From an uncultured Clostridia bacterium (GTDB taxonomy: Bacteria; Bacillota; Clostridia; Peptostreptococcales; Acidaminobacteraceae): 8,929 nucleotides of DNA. Below, one piece after another: positions 1 to 5,554 of this stretch (the first letter of the stretch is position 1; every line of letters starts with the position of its first letter). A program made the position numbers and the translations under genes. The notes under the pieces are model-generated. The model made no database searches. It saw only the letters and a program-made list of their open reading frames with translations, and was not told the DNA's origin. The stretch covers positions 1 through 8,929 of the forward strand of contig CALFKA010000299.1 of NCBI GenBank assembly GCA_937880545.1, in the 5' to 3' direction.

Positions 1-31
1 GAACTCTTTTCTGATTAGATGGTTACTCTTC

Positions 32-60
32 TTGAGACATAGAACGGTGACAAACAGTAT
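32..60 (+). promoter_or_regulatory. Possible weak promoter upstream of the yczE-like gene
   Basis: A TTGAGA box (32-37, 5 of 6 to the -35 consensus) is followed after 17 bases by CAGTAT (55-60, only 3 of 6 to the -10 consensus). A short dyad GTGT-GGT-ACAC at 81-91 lies between this and the start codon and could be an operator. Both are weak matches. No divergent gene or upstream gene end is convincing in bases 1-117. Confidence 0.2.
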
Positions 61-117
61 CAAAGGACAAGCACCCTTCTGTGTGGTACACTTTGTTACA
101 TATATATGAAGAGGTGA

Positions 118-780
118 GTGGTGAAAAAAGGATTTCTCTTACGTTTTACAGAATTGCAGTTCGGGCTCTTTCTCTACGGACTGGGCATCGCGCTCTGTCT
201 TCAGGCACATATCGGCTATGCTCCCTGGGATATCTTTCATGTGGGCATTGCCAAGGTAACAGGGTTGAGTGTTGGCACAGCCTCCATTGTTGTGGGGTTT
301 GTCATTCTTGCACTTGTGGCTCTGTTTAAGGAGCCTTTGGGAATGGGAACCGTCTTCAATATGATCATGGTAGGCCTCTGGCTTGACTTCATCCTCTGGC
401 TCGACGTCATTGCCCTCGCCCCCAACTTCCCTATCGGACTCCTGATGCTTCTTTTGGGTCTTTTGATTATCGGTGTAGCTATGGTCTTCTACATTCGAAG
501 CGGATTTGGTGCCGGTCCAAGGGACTCTGCCATGGTAGCGCTCCACAGAAAAACAGGACTTCCCATCGCACTTACTAAGGGGCTTATCGAGATCACGGTG
601 GCATTTGCAGGCTGGAGAATGGGAGGGCTACTAGGAGTTGGCACTGTCATCAGCGCGCTATCTTCCGGGTTCATCGCTCAGTTCGTCTTCAAGTTGTTCA
701 GGTTCGAGCCCAAGGACATCAAGCATGAAAACCTCAAACAGACATTCGATCGTCTTCGAGGAATAAAACAAACTCACTGA
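118..780 (+). CDS. YczE/YitT-family integral membrane protein
   Basis: The protein has 220 residues and is strongly hydrophobic, with about five or six membrane segments (roughly residues 12-31, 52-70, 78-97, 106-126 and 156-192) and a charged cytoplasmic-looking tail (194-220). It has an internal duplication typical of the YczE/YyaS/YitT group: the G-Y-A-P-W-D-I-F segment at 33-40 is echoed by G-A-G-P-R-D-S-A at 131-138, each followed by a TG-containing loop and another helix. Family members are uncharacterised membrane proteins, often beside GntR/MocR regulators, and the substrate is unknown. Two adjacent GTG codons (118 and 121) can start translation. AAGAGG at 109-114 is 6 bases before the second and only 3 before the first, so 121 may be the true start. 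It is on the + strand and seems to be its own unit; the 126 bases to the dipeptidase contain no terminator I can recognise. Confidence 0.85.
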   Translation: MVKKGFLLRFTELQFGLFLYGLGIALCLQAHIGYAPWDIFHVGIAKVTGLSVGTASIVVGFVILALVALFKEPLGMGTVFNMIMVGLWLDFILWLDVIALAPNFPIGLLMLLLGLLIIGVAMVFYIRSGFGAGPRDSAMVALHRKTGLPIALTKGLIEITVAFAGWRMGGLLGVGTVISALSSGFIAQFVFKLFRFEPKDIKHENLKQTFDRLRGIKQTH

Positions 781-906
781 GAACCTCATCTTCAAGGTAA
801 CCCATCTACCATAGTGCCTCGAAATCTGTTGTGATTTTCATAGAATGCTTTTCACTCTTTCTCCAAAAACTGCAAAATATCACTTGAAATATCTTAAGGA
901 GAAAAA

Positions 907-2268
907 ATGCTCAACAAACTCAGACAGTATATCAAAGCAAACATAGACTCATCACTGGAACTCCTGAAGAAATATGTCAACTACCCCAGTGTTGCTACAG
1001 ACGCTTTGTCCACGCATCAATGCGCCGAATTTTTAGTTTCTGTCATGGAGGAAGCAGGCATTTCCACTACTCTTTATGAGACATCCGGGAACCCGATCGT
1101 CTTTGGAGAGATCCCTTCAGATAATGCAGAAGCCCCCACAATACTCTTCTATGGCCACTACGATGTGCAACCCCCTGAACCGCTGGAAGAGTGGTTCTCA
1201 CCGCCCTTTGAAGCCGAACTTCGTGAAGGAAGACTCTACGGAAGAGGGGCAGGAGACAACAAAGGACAGCATCTGGCACATATTCTCGCTATCAAGGCTT
1301 ATCAAGAAATAGTCGGTCCAATTCCCGTACATGTGAAACTCATCATGGAGGGAGATGAAGAGTTCGGCAGCGCTTACTTGACTCCATTTGCTCAGGAGCA
1401 TCGGGAGCTGCTAAAAGCGGATCTTGTTTATATTTCCGATGGTCCATTACACGAATCTGGTGTTCCGCTCATCAACTTTGGAAACCGAGGAGTGATGAAC
1501 TTTTCAATAGAGGTGGAGACAGCGACGACAGACCATCACTCCGGCAACAGAGGAGGGGTCATCCCCAACGCCGCCTGGGAGTTAGTGAATCTGCTTCATT
1601 CGATGAGCGATGGGCGCGGAAAAATTACGATCGACGGCTTTTATGATGATGTCTTGCAAGCCACGGATTTTGAAGAAGAGTTGATCGCAAATATTCCCTA
1701 CGACACACAAGAACTGGCAAAGACTTATGGGGTAAAAGAGATTCCCTTTAACAGGCGTGAGTTCTATGAACGCATCTGCTTTCAGCCAACCCTCAGTATC
1801 AACTCTTTAGGCAGTGGCGATGCGCGACTGGTCAAGAACACGATCCCCGCAAAAGCGATGGCCAAGTTTGACATCAGACTGGTGGCGAATCAGGATCCTG
1901 AGCATGTCTTCTCCTGTGTGCAAAGACATATCAAAAAGCAAGAAGTAAAAGGGAACGTGCATGTATACAAAGAAGGAGAGGATATGCTTCCCTCAAAGAC
2001 AGATGCGCGTCTGCCTATCTGCCGGAAAGTGATCGATGCCGTCGGTGAGGCATTTGGGAAGAGGCCCATCGTGCAACCAGTGACAGGGGGCAGTCTGCCA
2101 AATGCTGTCTGGACAGACGTACTAAAGCTCCCCGCCATCTCAGTTCCCTATGCAAATGCAGACGAAAACAATCATGCGCCAAACGAAAATATGCAGGTTG
2201 ACTGCTTCCTGCAAGGTATAATCACGACCGCGACGGTGCTCCATGCACTTGGCGATCAAGAATCGTAG
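907..2268 (+). CDS. M20-family metallopeptidase (dipeptidase)
   Basis: This 453-residue cytosolic enzyme belongs to the M20 family (carnosinase/DapE/ArgE fold, dipeptidase branch) and should hydrolyse dipeptides or related N-acyl amino acids using two metal ions, usually zinc. The full active-site set is visible: His84 and Asp86 in GHYDVQPP, bridging Asp117 in GRGAGDNKG, general base Glu151 and ligand Glu152 in MEGDEEFGS, Asp178 in ISDGP, and His423 in ENNHAPNEN near the C-terminus. The lid/dimerisation domain (about 195-310) begins at GNRGVMNF and carries the conserved His211 in DHHSG. Length is normal for the family and no signal peptide is present. The start is set by AAGGAG at 896-901, five bases before ATG. 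Substrate cannot be told from sequence. The gene is followed by a strong terminator and is probably monocistronic. I saw no convincing promoter in 781-906; TAGAAT at 841-846 resembles a -10 box but lacks a -35. Confidence 0.93.
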   Translation: MLNKLRQYIKANIDSSLELLKKYVNYPSVATDALSTHQCAEFLVSVMEEAGISTTLYETSGNPIVFGEIPSDNAEAPTILFYGHYDVQPPEPLEEWFSPPFEAELREGRLYGRGAGDNKGQHLAHILAIKAYQEIVGPIPVHVKLIMEGDEEFGSAYLTPFAQEHRELLKADLVYISDGPLHESGVPLINFGNRGVMNFSIEVETATTDHHSGNRGGVIPNAAWELVNLLHSMSDGRGKITIDGFYDDVLQATDFEEELIANIPYDTQELAKTYGVKEIPFNRREFYERICFQPTLSINSLGSGDARLVKNTIPAKAMAKFDIRLVANQDPEHVFSCVQRHIKKQEVKGNVHVYKEGEDMLPSKTDARLPICRKVIDAVGEAFGKRPIVQPVTGGSLPNAVWTDVLKLPAISVPYANADENNHAPNENMQVDCFLQGIITTATVLHALGDQES

Positions 2269-2281
2269 CCCTCGATAGAGG

Positions 2282-2320
2282 AATCCGCAGACTCTTCAAC
2301 CTGCGGATTGCTTCTTTCTT
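2282..2320 (+). terminator. Rho-independent terminator after the M20 dipeptidase
   Basis: A perfect 9-bp stem, AATCCGCAG (2282-2290) with CTGCGGATT (2301-2309), encloses a 10-base loop and is followed by the T-rich tract GCTTCTTTCTT. It begins 14 bases after the dipeptidase stop. The opposite strand lacks a T tract, so it acts on + strand transcription only. Confidence 0.85.
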
Positions 2321-2391
2321 AGGGACATATGGTTATGGTGACTCCATTTTTCCAGGGAGCGCTTCCAGAAAACAAAGGAAAAGTCTATTCC

Positions 2392-2417
2392 AAAAACTCA
2401 CCTTAACTTTCGGTAAG
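2392..2417 (-). terminator. Candidate terminator downstream of the ATPase gene
   Basis: On the - strand CTTACC (2417-2412) can pair with GGTGAG (2402-2397), a 6-bp stem with one G-U pair and a 9-base loop, followed by TTTTT (2396-2392). The stem is weak. Its place, just after the GNAT relic behind the ATPase gene, fits the end of that transcription unit. Confidence 0.35.
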
Positions 2418-2420
2418 ATA

Positions 2421-2502
2421 TTATCCAACATCCAATAGGATCAGCTCATCGTTCTCATGAAGTAGGTAGTATCTTCTGCCTGAATCTCTCAGATTATTTT
2501 TA
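2421..2502 (-). pseudogene. Decayed fragment of a GNAT acetyltransferase gene
   Basis: Reading the - strand directly past the ATPase stop gives NLRDSGRRYYLLHEND and then a stop at 2421-2423. This closely matches YLRDSGRRCFILREND in the intact GNAT at 4299-4751 (its residues 45-60 from ATG 4751). At DNA level, 50 bases from 2443 align without gaps to 50 bases from 4573 with 37 identities by hand count. After END the frame is broken; a shifted frame reads DPIGCWIIS, resembling DPVGIVLGLIV of the intact gene, then meets a stop. No N-terminal half, start codon or acetyl-CoA motif is present. This is a relic of a duplicated or recombined GNAT gene whose 5' part was replaced by, or lost next to, the ATPase gene. 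It is not expected to make a functional protein. Confidence 0.7.
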
Positions 2503-3717
2503 TCACATTTGTTCTTCGAGCATCCAATCAATCAAATTGATACATTGAATCCCATTTTGCGAAAAGTCAAATTTATCAAGGGTTAGAATCCACTTGGGAA
2601 AATTATCTTTCACACTCTCCAAGCTTCTAAACTCTCTGGCCCGAGTGGCTTCATTCATAAGAGATAAACTAACTTGGATATACATTTTCTCTGCTGCTCT
2701 TTCAGCCACAAAGTCTATCTCCGCATCTGCAATATCTCCAGCATACACACGATAACCTCTACGAAGCAGTTCAAGATAAACTGCGTTTTCTAGTTGGCTA
2801 CCTATGTTTTTTGCAATAGGAGGTACCACTACGCTCTTTAATCCACCATCAACCAAGTAATACCTTTTTTTACCCACCAGCCTTTTTTTCCCCTTTAGTT
2901 TATACATTTCGACAGGGTACAAAACATAGGCTTCTAAAAGTGCTTCGATATAGTCGTTCACTGATTTATAGGAAGTCGTTCCACCTGCTGATTTAATTGT
3001 GTTGATTACGTTCTTGATCTCAATAGGTCTGCCGATCATTTCAAATAGGAAGCTGATGATACCATGTAATGCGGTAATGTCTTTTATTTGATGTCTTGAA
3101 ACAATATCTCTTACAATGATACTGTCGTATAACCCTTGAAGATAGTCTCTTTGCAGACTCTCATTTCTAGAGAGCACAACAGCCGGGAATGCGCCCAAGT
3201 CCAAGAAATCTTGAAATTCCTTTTCGTGATCTATCTCTTCATTTCTTTCATACTGTTTAAAGTCCAGATACTCTAAGAAGGATAGAGGTAACACTTCTAT
3301 TTCAACATAACGACCAGATAGAAGGGTAGCAATCTCGGAGCTCAATAGCTTAGCGTTAGACCCGCTAATAACAAGATTAACTCTTCCTGTTGCATGAAGC
3401 CCATTAACAACCCTCTCCCAACCTTCAATTAGCTGAATCTCATCCAGCAAGAGGCAATAACTGTTTTCTTCTTGAATGGAGCCAAACTCCTCTTGAATTC
3501 GGCGGAAGAGATCTTCATGGGTTCTTAGATGCAGGTTTTCAAAGCTCTCCAAATTTAGATATAGAATTTTCATTTCGGGCTGATGTTTTTTGATGTGGTC
3601 CCTATACATCATCAGAATCGATGATTTTCCTGCTCTTCGAACACCGGTAATTATTTTTATGAGTCTCGGGTTTTCGTATTCTATTAATTTATCCAAATAT
3701 TGATGACGAGAGATCAT
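2503..3717 (-). CDS. AAA ATPase with C-terminal DUF4143 domain
   Basis: This protein belongs to the widespread AAA_14/DUF4143 ATP-binding family, whose cellular role is not established. Numbering from ATG 3717 gives 404 residues. A Walker A P-loop GVRRAGKSS lies at 25-33, Walker B LLLDEIQ at 89-95, and a sensor-like SGSNAKLLS at 118-126, followed by LSGRYVEIEVLPLSFLEYL, a family hallmark. The C-terminal part (about 225-404) is DUF4143, related to the PD-(D/E)XK nuclease fold: AEIDFV at about 332-337 supplies the acidic residue, but the usual E/Q-x-K is YIQVS, so nuclease activity is doubtful. A longer frame opens at TTG 3735, but GGAG at 3725-3728 is 7 bases before ATG 3717, which therefore starts the gene. 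It has its own promoter and is AT-rich (bases 2521-2580 hold 18 G/C of 60, against 33 of 60 at 6541-6600 in cbiA), suggesting acquisition. Its stop abuts a GNAT relic. Confidence 0.88.
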   Translation of the reverse strand: MISRHQYLDKLIEYENPRLIKIITGVRRAGKSSILMMYRDHIKKHQPEMKILYLNLESFENLHLRTHEDLFRRIQEEFGSIQEENSYCLLLDEIQLIEGWERVVNGLHATGRVNLVISGSNAKLLSSEIATLLSGRYVEIEVLPLSFLEYLDFKQYERNEEIDHEKEFQDFLDLGAFPAVVLSRNESLQRDYLQGLYDSIIVRDIVSRHQIKDITALHGIISFLFEMIGRPIEIKNVINTIKSAGGTTSYKSVNDYIEALLEAYVLYPVEMYKLKGKKRLVGKKRYYLVDGGLKSVVVPPIAKNIGSQLENAVYLELLRRGYRVYAGDIADAEIDFVAERAAEKMYIQVSLSLMNEATRAREFRSLESVKDNFPKWILTLDKFDFSQNGIQCINLIDWMLEEQM

Positions 3718-3724
3718 GTTTTTT

Positions 3725-3728
3725 CTCC
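3725..3728 (-). promoter_or_regulatory. Ribosome binding site that sets the ATPase start
   Basis: GGAG lies 7 bases before ATG 3717. The upstream TTG at 3735 has no comparable site and sits inside a palindrome, so ATG 3717 (protein beginning MISRHQYLDKLI, typical of the family) is preferred. Confidence 0.75.
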
Positions 3729-3730
3729 AA

Positions 3731-3788
3731 TTCAATTTGTAATTGAATTATATCAATTATACTCACATTATTCAATCGCTGCTTGAAT
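3731..3788 (-). promoter_or_regulatory. Pair of TTCAAT-N6-TTGAAT dyads over the ATPase promoter
   Basis: Two palindromes of identical layout, TTCAAT-N6-TTGAAT, occupy 3731-3748 and 3771-3788, exactly 40 bp apart. The first is part of a perfect 9-bp inverted repeat (AATTCAATT, TGT, AATTGAATT at 3729-3749) and overlaps the -10 box. The second is part of a perfect 8-bp repeat (TTATTCAA and TTGAATAA at 3768-3790) and overlaps the -35 box. This is the geometry expected of repressor operators on one DNA face with possible looping. The binding protein is unknown; no regulator is encoded in the window. AT-rich DNA makes such repeats easier to obtain by chance, but equal spacing argues for function. 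Confidence 0.5.
3747..3775 (-). promoter_or_regulatory. Sigma-A type promoter of the ATPase gene
   Basis: On the - strand TTGAAT (3775-3770) and a perfect TATAAT (3752-3747) are separated by exactly 17 bases. A second TATAAT lies in the spacer at 3761-3756. Transcription would start about 20-30 bases before ATG 3717. Both boxes overlap inverted repeats that could hold a repressor. Confidence 0.8.
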
Positions 3789-3811
3789 AATAATTATTTT
3801 AATGCTCTCAA

Positions 3812-3828
3812 TTCATTAGCGATTGAAT
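3812..3828. repeat. Third, imperfect copy of the TTCAAT/TTGAAT dyad
   Basis: TTCATT-N5-TTGAAT continues the array 40-41 bp beyond the second dyad. In addition AGCGATTGAAT (3818-3828) is the exact reverse complement of ATTCAATCGCT (3770-3780), an 11-bp long-range inverted repeat spanning the region upstream of the ATPase promoter. Confidence 0.4.
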
Positions 3829-3872
3829 CATTAAGGGTTCTATTAGCTGTATCCCGAAGCATACTCGCAAAT

Positions 3873-3898
3873 AAAAAAATCCGCAAACTTAGCGGATT
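3873..3898 (-). terminator. Rho-independent terminator after the GNAT genes
   Basis: On the - strand AATCCGC (3898-3892), a 7-base loop and GCGGATT (3884-3878) form a perfect stem continuing into a run of T residues (3879-3873). It probably ends the whole - strand cob/GNAT transcript. It starts 7 bases after a TAATAA double stop (3911-3906) in the shifted frame of the adjacent GNAT gene. The stem core AATCCGC is the same as in the dipeptidase terminator at 2282-2320. Confidence 0.85.
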
Positions 3899-3908
3899 CC
3901 TGTATTTA

Positions 3909-4312
3909 TTACTTCTTTCCAGATTGTACCTCGTAGTTACGCTTTCCCATGGCTCTAAAGGAATCATGCCAAGGCTTTCATAAAACGGTACTAACTCCTC
4001 ATCACACGAAAGATCTATCATGTATATATCTCGGGGTTCATCGAGTATTCTCTCCATCAACTTTCTTCCTATGCCCCTGCCCTTATAGGGTGGCAGCACC
4101 TCTAAAAGAGGAAGATAAGCACTGTGTACTCCATCACTGATCGCATGGACAAAGCCGACAATCAGATCGGTCTTCTCATCGATCGCAACGATGGACAATG
4201 CGCTGTTTTCAAGAATTTTCTTATGAGTTTCTTTGTCCGGTGGATTTGGCCAGCCATCAAAGAAGCCCTCTCCCAACTCCATCCCCTTTTCGTATTTATC
4301 AATCCGTATCAA
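3909..4312 (-). CDS. GNAT acetyltransferase with apparent C-terminal frameshift
   Basis: This is a small N-acetyltransferase that would use acetyl-CoA; the substrate is unknown. The N-terminal FFDGWPNPP segment (17-25), the acetyl-CoA loop PPYKGRGIGRKL (74-85, pattern K-x-x-G-x-G) and FYESLGM (110-116) are typical. The uninterrupted frame runs to 3794 (172 residues), but its last 50 or so residues are read from a terminator and a repeat array. One base added near 3957-3961 instead gives IPFRAMGKRNYEVQSGKK and a double stop (TAA at 3909-3911). The RNYExQSG ending is common in this family, and the result is a normal 134-residue protein. The coordinates given use this corrected end. The start is TTG 4312, preceded by AGGA seven bases upstream, and it overlaps the upstream GNAT by 14 bases, so the two are coupled. 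Whether the shift is a mutation or a sequence error cannot be told here. Confidence 0.72.
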
Positions 4313-4751
4313 TTCTCTTTCCTATCAGTAAGGCAGAAGAGTCCTGTTCTTTGAAGCCGTTGTGCAAGTAAAAGTGATAGGCAGGGTGATTGCGCTGTGT
4401 AAACAATTGAATCGAATCAAAGCCCGTTGTGTGGATTCGGTCAAAGAGCAGGTCCAACATCCGGCTTCCATATCCTTCTCGTTGTTTCACCGGATGGATC
4501 AGAAAGTCCTGTACCTTCAGATAACTTCCTTTGATGGTGGGCACAATAAGCCCTAACACAATACCCACGGGGTCATCATTTTCGCGCAGGATAAAGCATC
4601 TTCTGCCCGAGTCTCTCAGATAGGCACTGATATAGTTCATGACATCCGGAAGGTCATGTGTCTTATGCCATGGAGCTTCTTCATAGGCCAGAAGATAGAT
4701 TTCTGCATAATCTTCGATTTCGTCAGGGACTCCCTGCACCAGATCTGTCAT
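4299..4751 (-). CDS. GNAT-family N-acetyltransferase
   Basis: Numbering from ATG 4751 gives 150 residues. The protein has the acetyl-CoA binding motif A KVQDFLIHPVKQREGYGSRML (Q90-x-x-G93-x-G95) and the C-terminal FYLHNGF (127-133) of the GNAT fold. The acyl acceptor cannot be predicted; neither protein acetylation (RimI-like) nor antibiotic modification is specifically indicated. The frame stays open to ATG 4805 (168 residues), but that codon has no ribosome binding site, whereas AAGGTGG at 4757-4763 is 5 bases before ATG 4751 and the shorter protein begins where homologous sequence would be expected. It follows cbiC after 167 bases without a recognisable terminator and overlaps the next GNAT by 14 bases. 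A relic of a very similar gene lies at 2421-2502. Confidence 0.82.
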   Translation of the reverse strand: MTDLVQGVPDEIEDYAEIYLLAYEEAPWHKTHDLPDVMNYISAYLRDSGRRCFILRENDDPVGIVLGLIVPTIKGSYLKVQDFLIHPVKQREGYGSRMLDLLFDRIHTTGFDSIQLFTQRNHPAYHFYLHNGFKEQDSSALLIGKRIDTD

Positions 4752-4756
4752 CACAG

Positions 4757-4763
4757 CCACCTT
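4757..4763 (-). promoter_or_regulatory. Ribosome binding site that sets the GNAT start at 4751
   Basis: AAGGTGG with 5-base spacing to ATG 4751. The alternative ATG at 4805 is preceded by a C-rich stretch with no Shine-Dalgarno match. Confidence 0.55.
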
Positions 4764-4918
4764 TCTACCGACTTTCTCTTCTCTCAGTGTAGCATATTTT
4801 TTCATGGATGAGGCGGTGTGCGATCATCACATAAGCAAAGTCGTATAGCGTTTTTTACAGCTGTCACCATACGCTTCTGCGTTGTGTCCCTTCCACGGAA
4901 AAAACCTTGGCTTACCGC

Positions 4919-5554
4919 CTATTGTTCTCTCGTCAGCTGATACATCAATGCATTGACGATGGCGGCGGCGACATTGCTTCCGCCTTTTCTTCCTCTGGAA
5001 ACAATAGAGGGCACATCAGCTTCAATGATCAGCTCTTTTGCCGCTTCCACATTGACAAAACCCACAGGTACGCCGATCACAAGACTCGGATGTATCTTCC
5101 CTTCATCCATCCGTTCGCGAAGGCGGATGAGCGCTGTCGGAGCATTTCCCACAGCAAAGATAACTGCTCCCTTGATAGATGCCGCCTTATCGATGGACGC
5201 ATGCGCGCGCGTTGTGCCCTGTTCTTTTGCCGCTTCCGCCACATCCGGGTCCGCCATGAAACATATCGCTTCACAGCCTAGCTGTTTGAGTGCGGCCTTG
5301 TTAATCCCTGCCAAAACCATATTAGTGTCGGTGACGATCGTAGCGCCCTTCTTCAGAATATCCAGCGCTTGTTGGACCACGCCTTCACTGAAACATAGTG
5401 TATCGGCATATTCAAAGTCCGCCGTTGTGTGGATGACACGGTATACGACCGGCTTCAGGAGCGGATCAATTTCTTTGTGTATCTCTTCTTCAATCATCTG
5501 AAAACTCTTCGCTTCTATTTGCTCCGGGAGCACCTTCTCGATTTTTCTTTTCAT
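4919..5554 (-). CDS. cbiC: Precorrin-8X methylmutase (cobalt-precorrin-8 methylmutase)
   Basis: The enzyme moves the methyl group from C11 to C12 of the corrin ring, giving (cob)yrinic acid, the substrate of the neighbouring cbiA product. At 211 residues it has normal length for CbiC/CobH. His42 in RVIHTTADFEYA matches the catalytic histidine that protonates the ring. Other family blocks are DTNMVLAGIN (76-85), GTTRA (113-117), VGNAPTAL (135-142), GVPVGFV (161-167) and the C-terminal SRGRKGGSNVAAA (186-198). Its ATG overlaps the cbiA stop as ATGA (5551-5554), and the upstream purine stretch is a weak ribosome binding site, so translation is probably coupled to cbiA. It is the last cob gene of the operon in this window. 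The aerobic-pathway homologue is cobH; cbiC is chosen because of the cbiA/cbiET context. Confidence 0.95.
   Translation of the reverse strand: MKRKIEKVLPEQIEAKSFQMIEEEIHKEIDPLLKPVVYRVIHTTADFEYADTLCFSEGVVQQALDILKKGATIVTDTNMVLAGINKAALKQLGCEAICFMADPDVAEAAKEQGTTRAHASIDKAASIKGAVIFAVGNAPTALIRLRERMDEGKIHPSLVIGVPVGFVNVEAAKELIIEADVPSIVSRGRKGGSNVAAAIVNALMYQLTREQ

Noticed and set aside
2..108. Open frame that could be the tail of an upstream gene
   Set aside because: The translated 35 residues show no recognisable motif, and the segment contains promoter-like elements. A chance open frame of this size is expected.
139..546. A 135-codon - strand open frame opposite the YczE-like gene
   Set aside because: The + strand frame has clear membrane segments and family repeats. 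The antisense product is a polar mirror image of hydrophobic codons.
2503..3735. Nuclease activity or toxin role of the ATPase
   Set aside because: The C-terminal fold is related to PD-(D/E)XK enzymes, but the key lysine is not visible (YIQVS), and no antitoxin-like small gene accompanies it.
3729..3830. CRISPR-like repeat array
   Set aside because: The repeats are only 6-11 bases, palindromic, imperfect and AT-rich, with no spacers or cas genes. Operators fit better.
4299..4805. ATG 4805 as start of the second GNAT gene
   Set aside because: No ribosome binding site precedes it, while ATG 4751 has AAGGTGG at good spacing. It remains possible.
4806..4918. Possible cobalamin riboswitch or terminator between cbiC and the GNAT gene
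   Set aside because: No B12-box-like conserved core was seen and the position is downstream of, not before, cob genes. The only hairpin near the cbiC stop (CCAAGG, six T, CCGTGG) has a mismatch and puts the T run in the loop, so it is not a terminator.
4953..5501. A 182-codon + strand open frame opposite cbiC
   Set aside because: It lies wholly antisense to a well-conserved gene with catalytic motifs, has low-complexity Ala/Ser/Pro-rich content, and has no ribosome binding site. It is a shadow frame.
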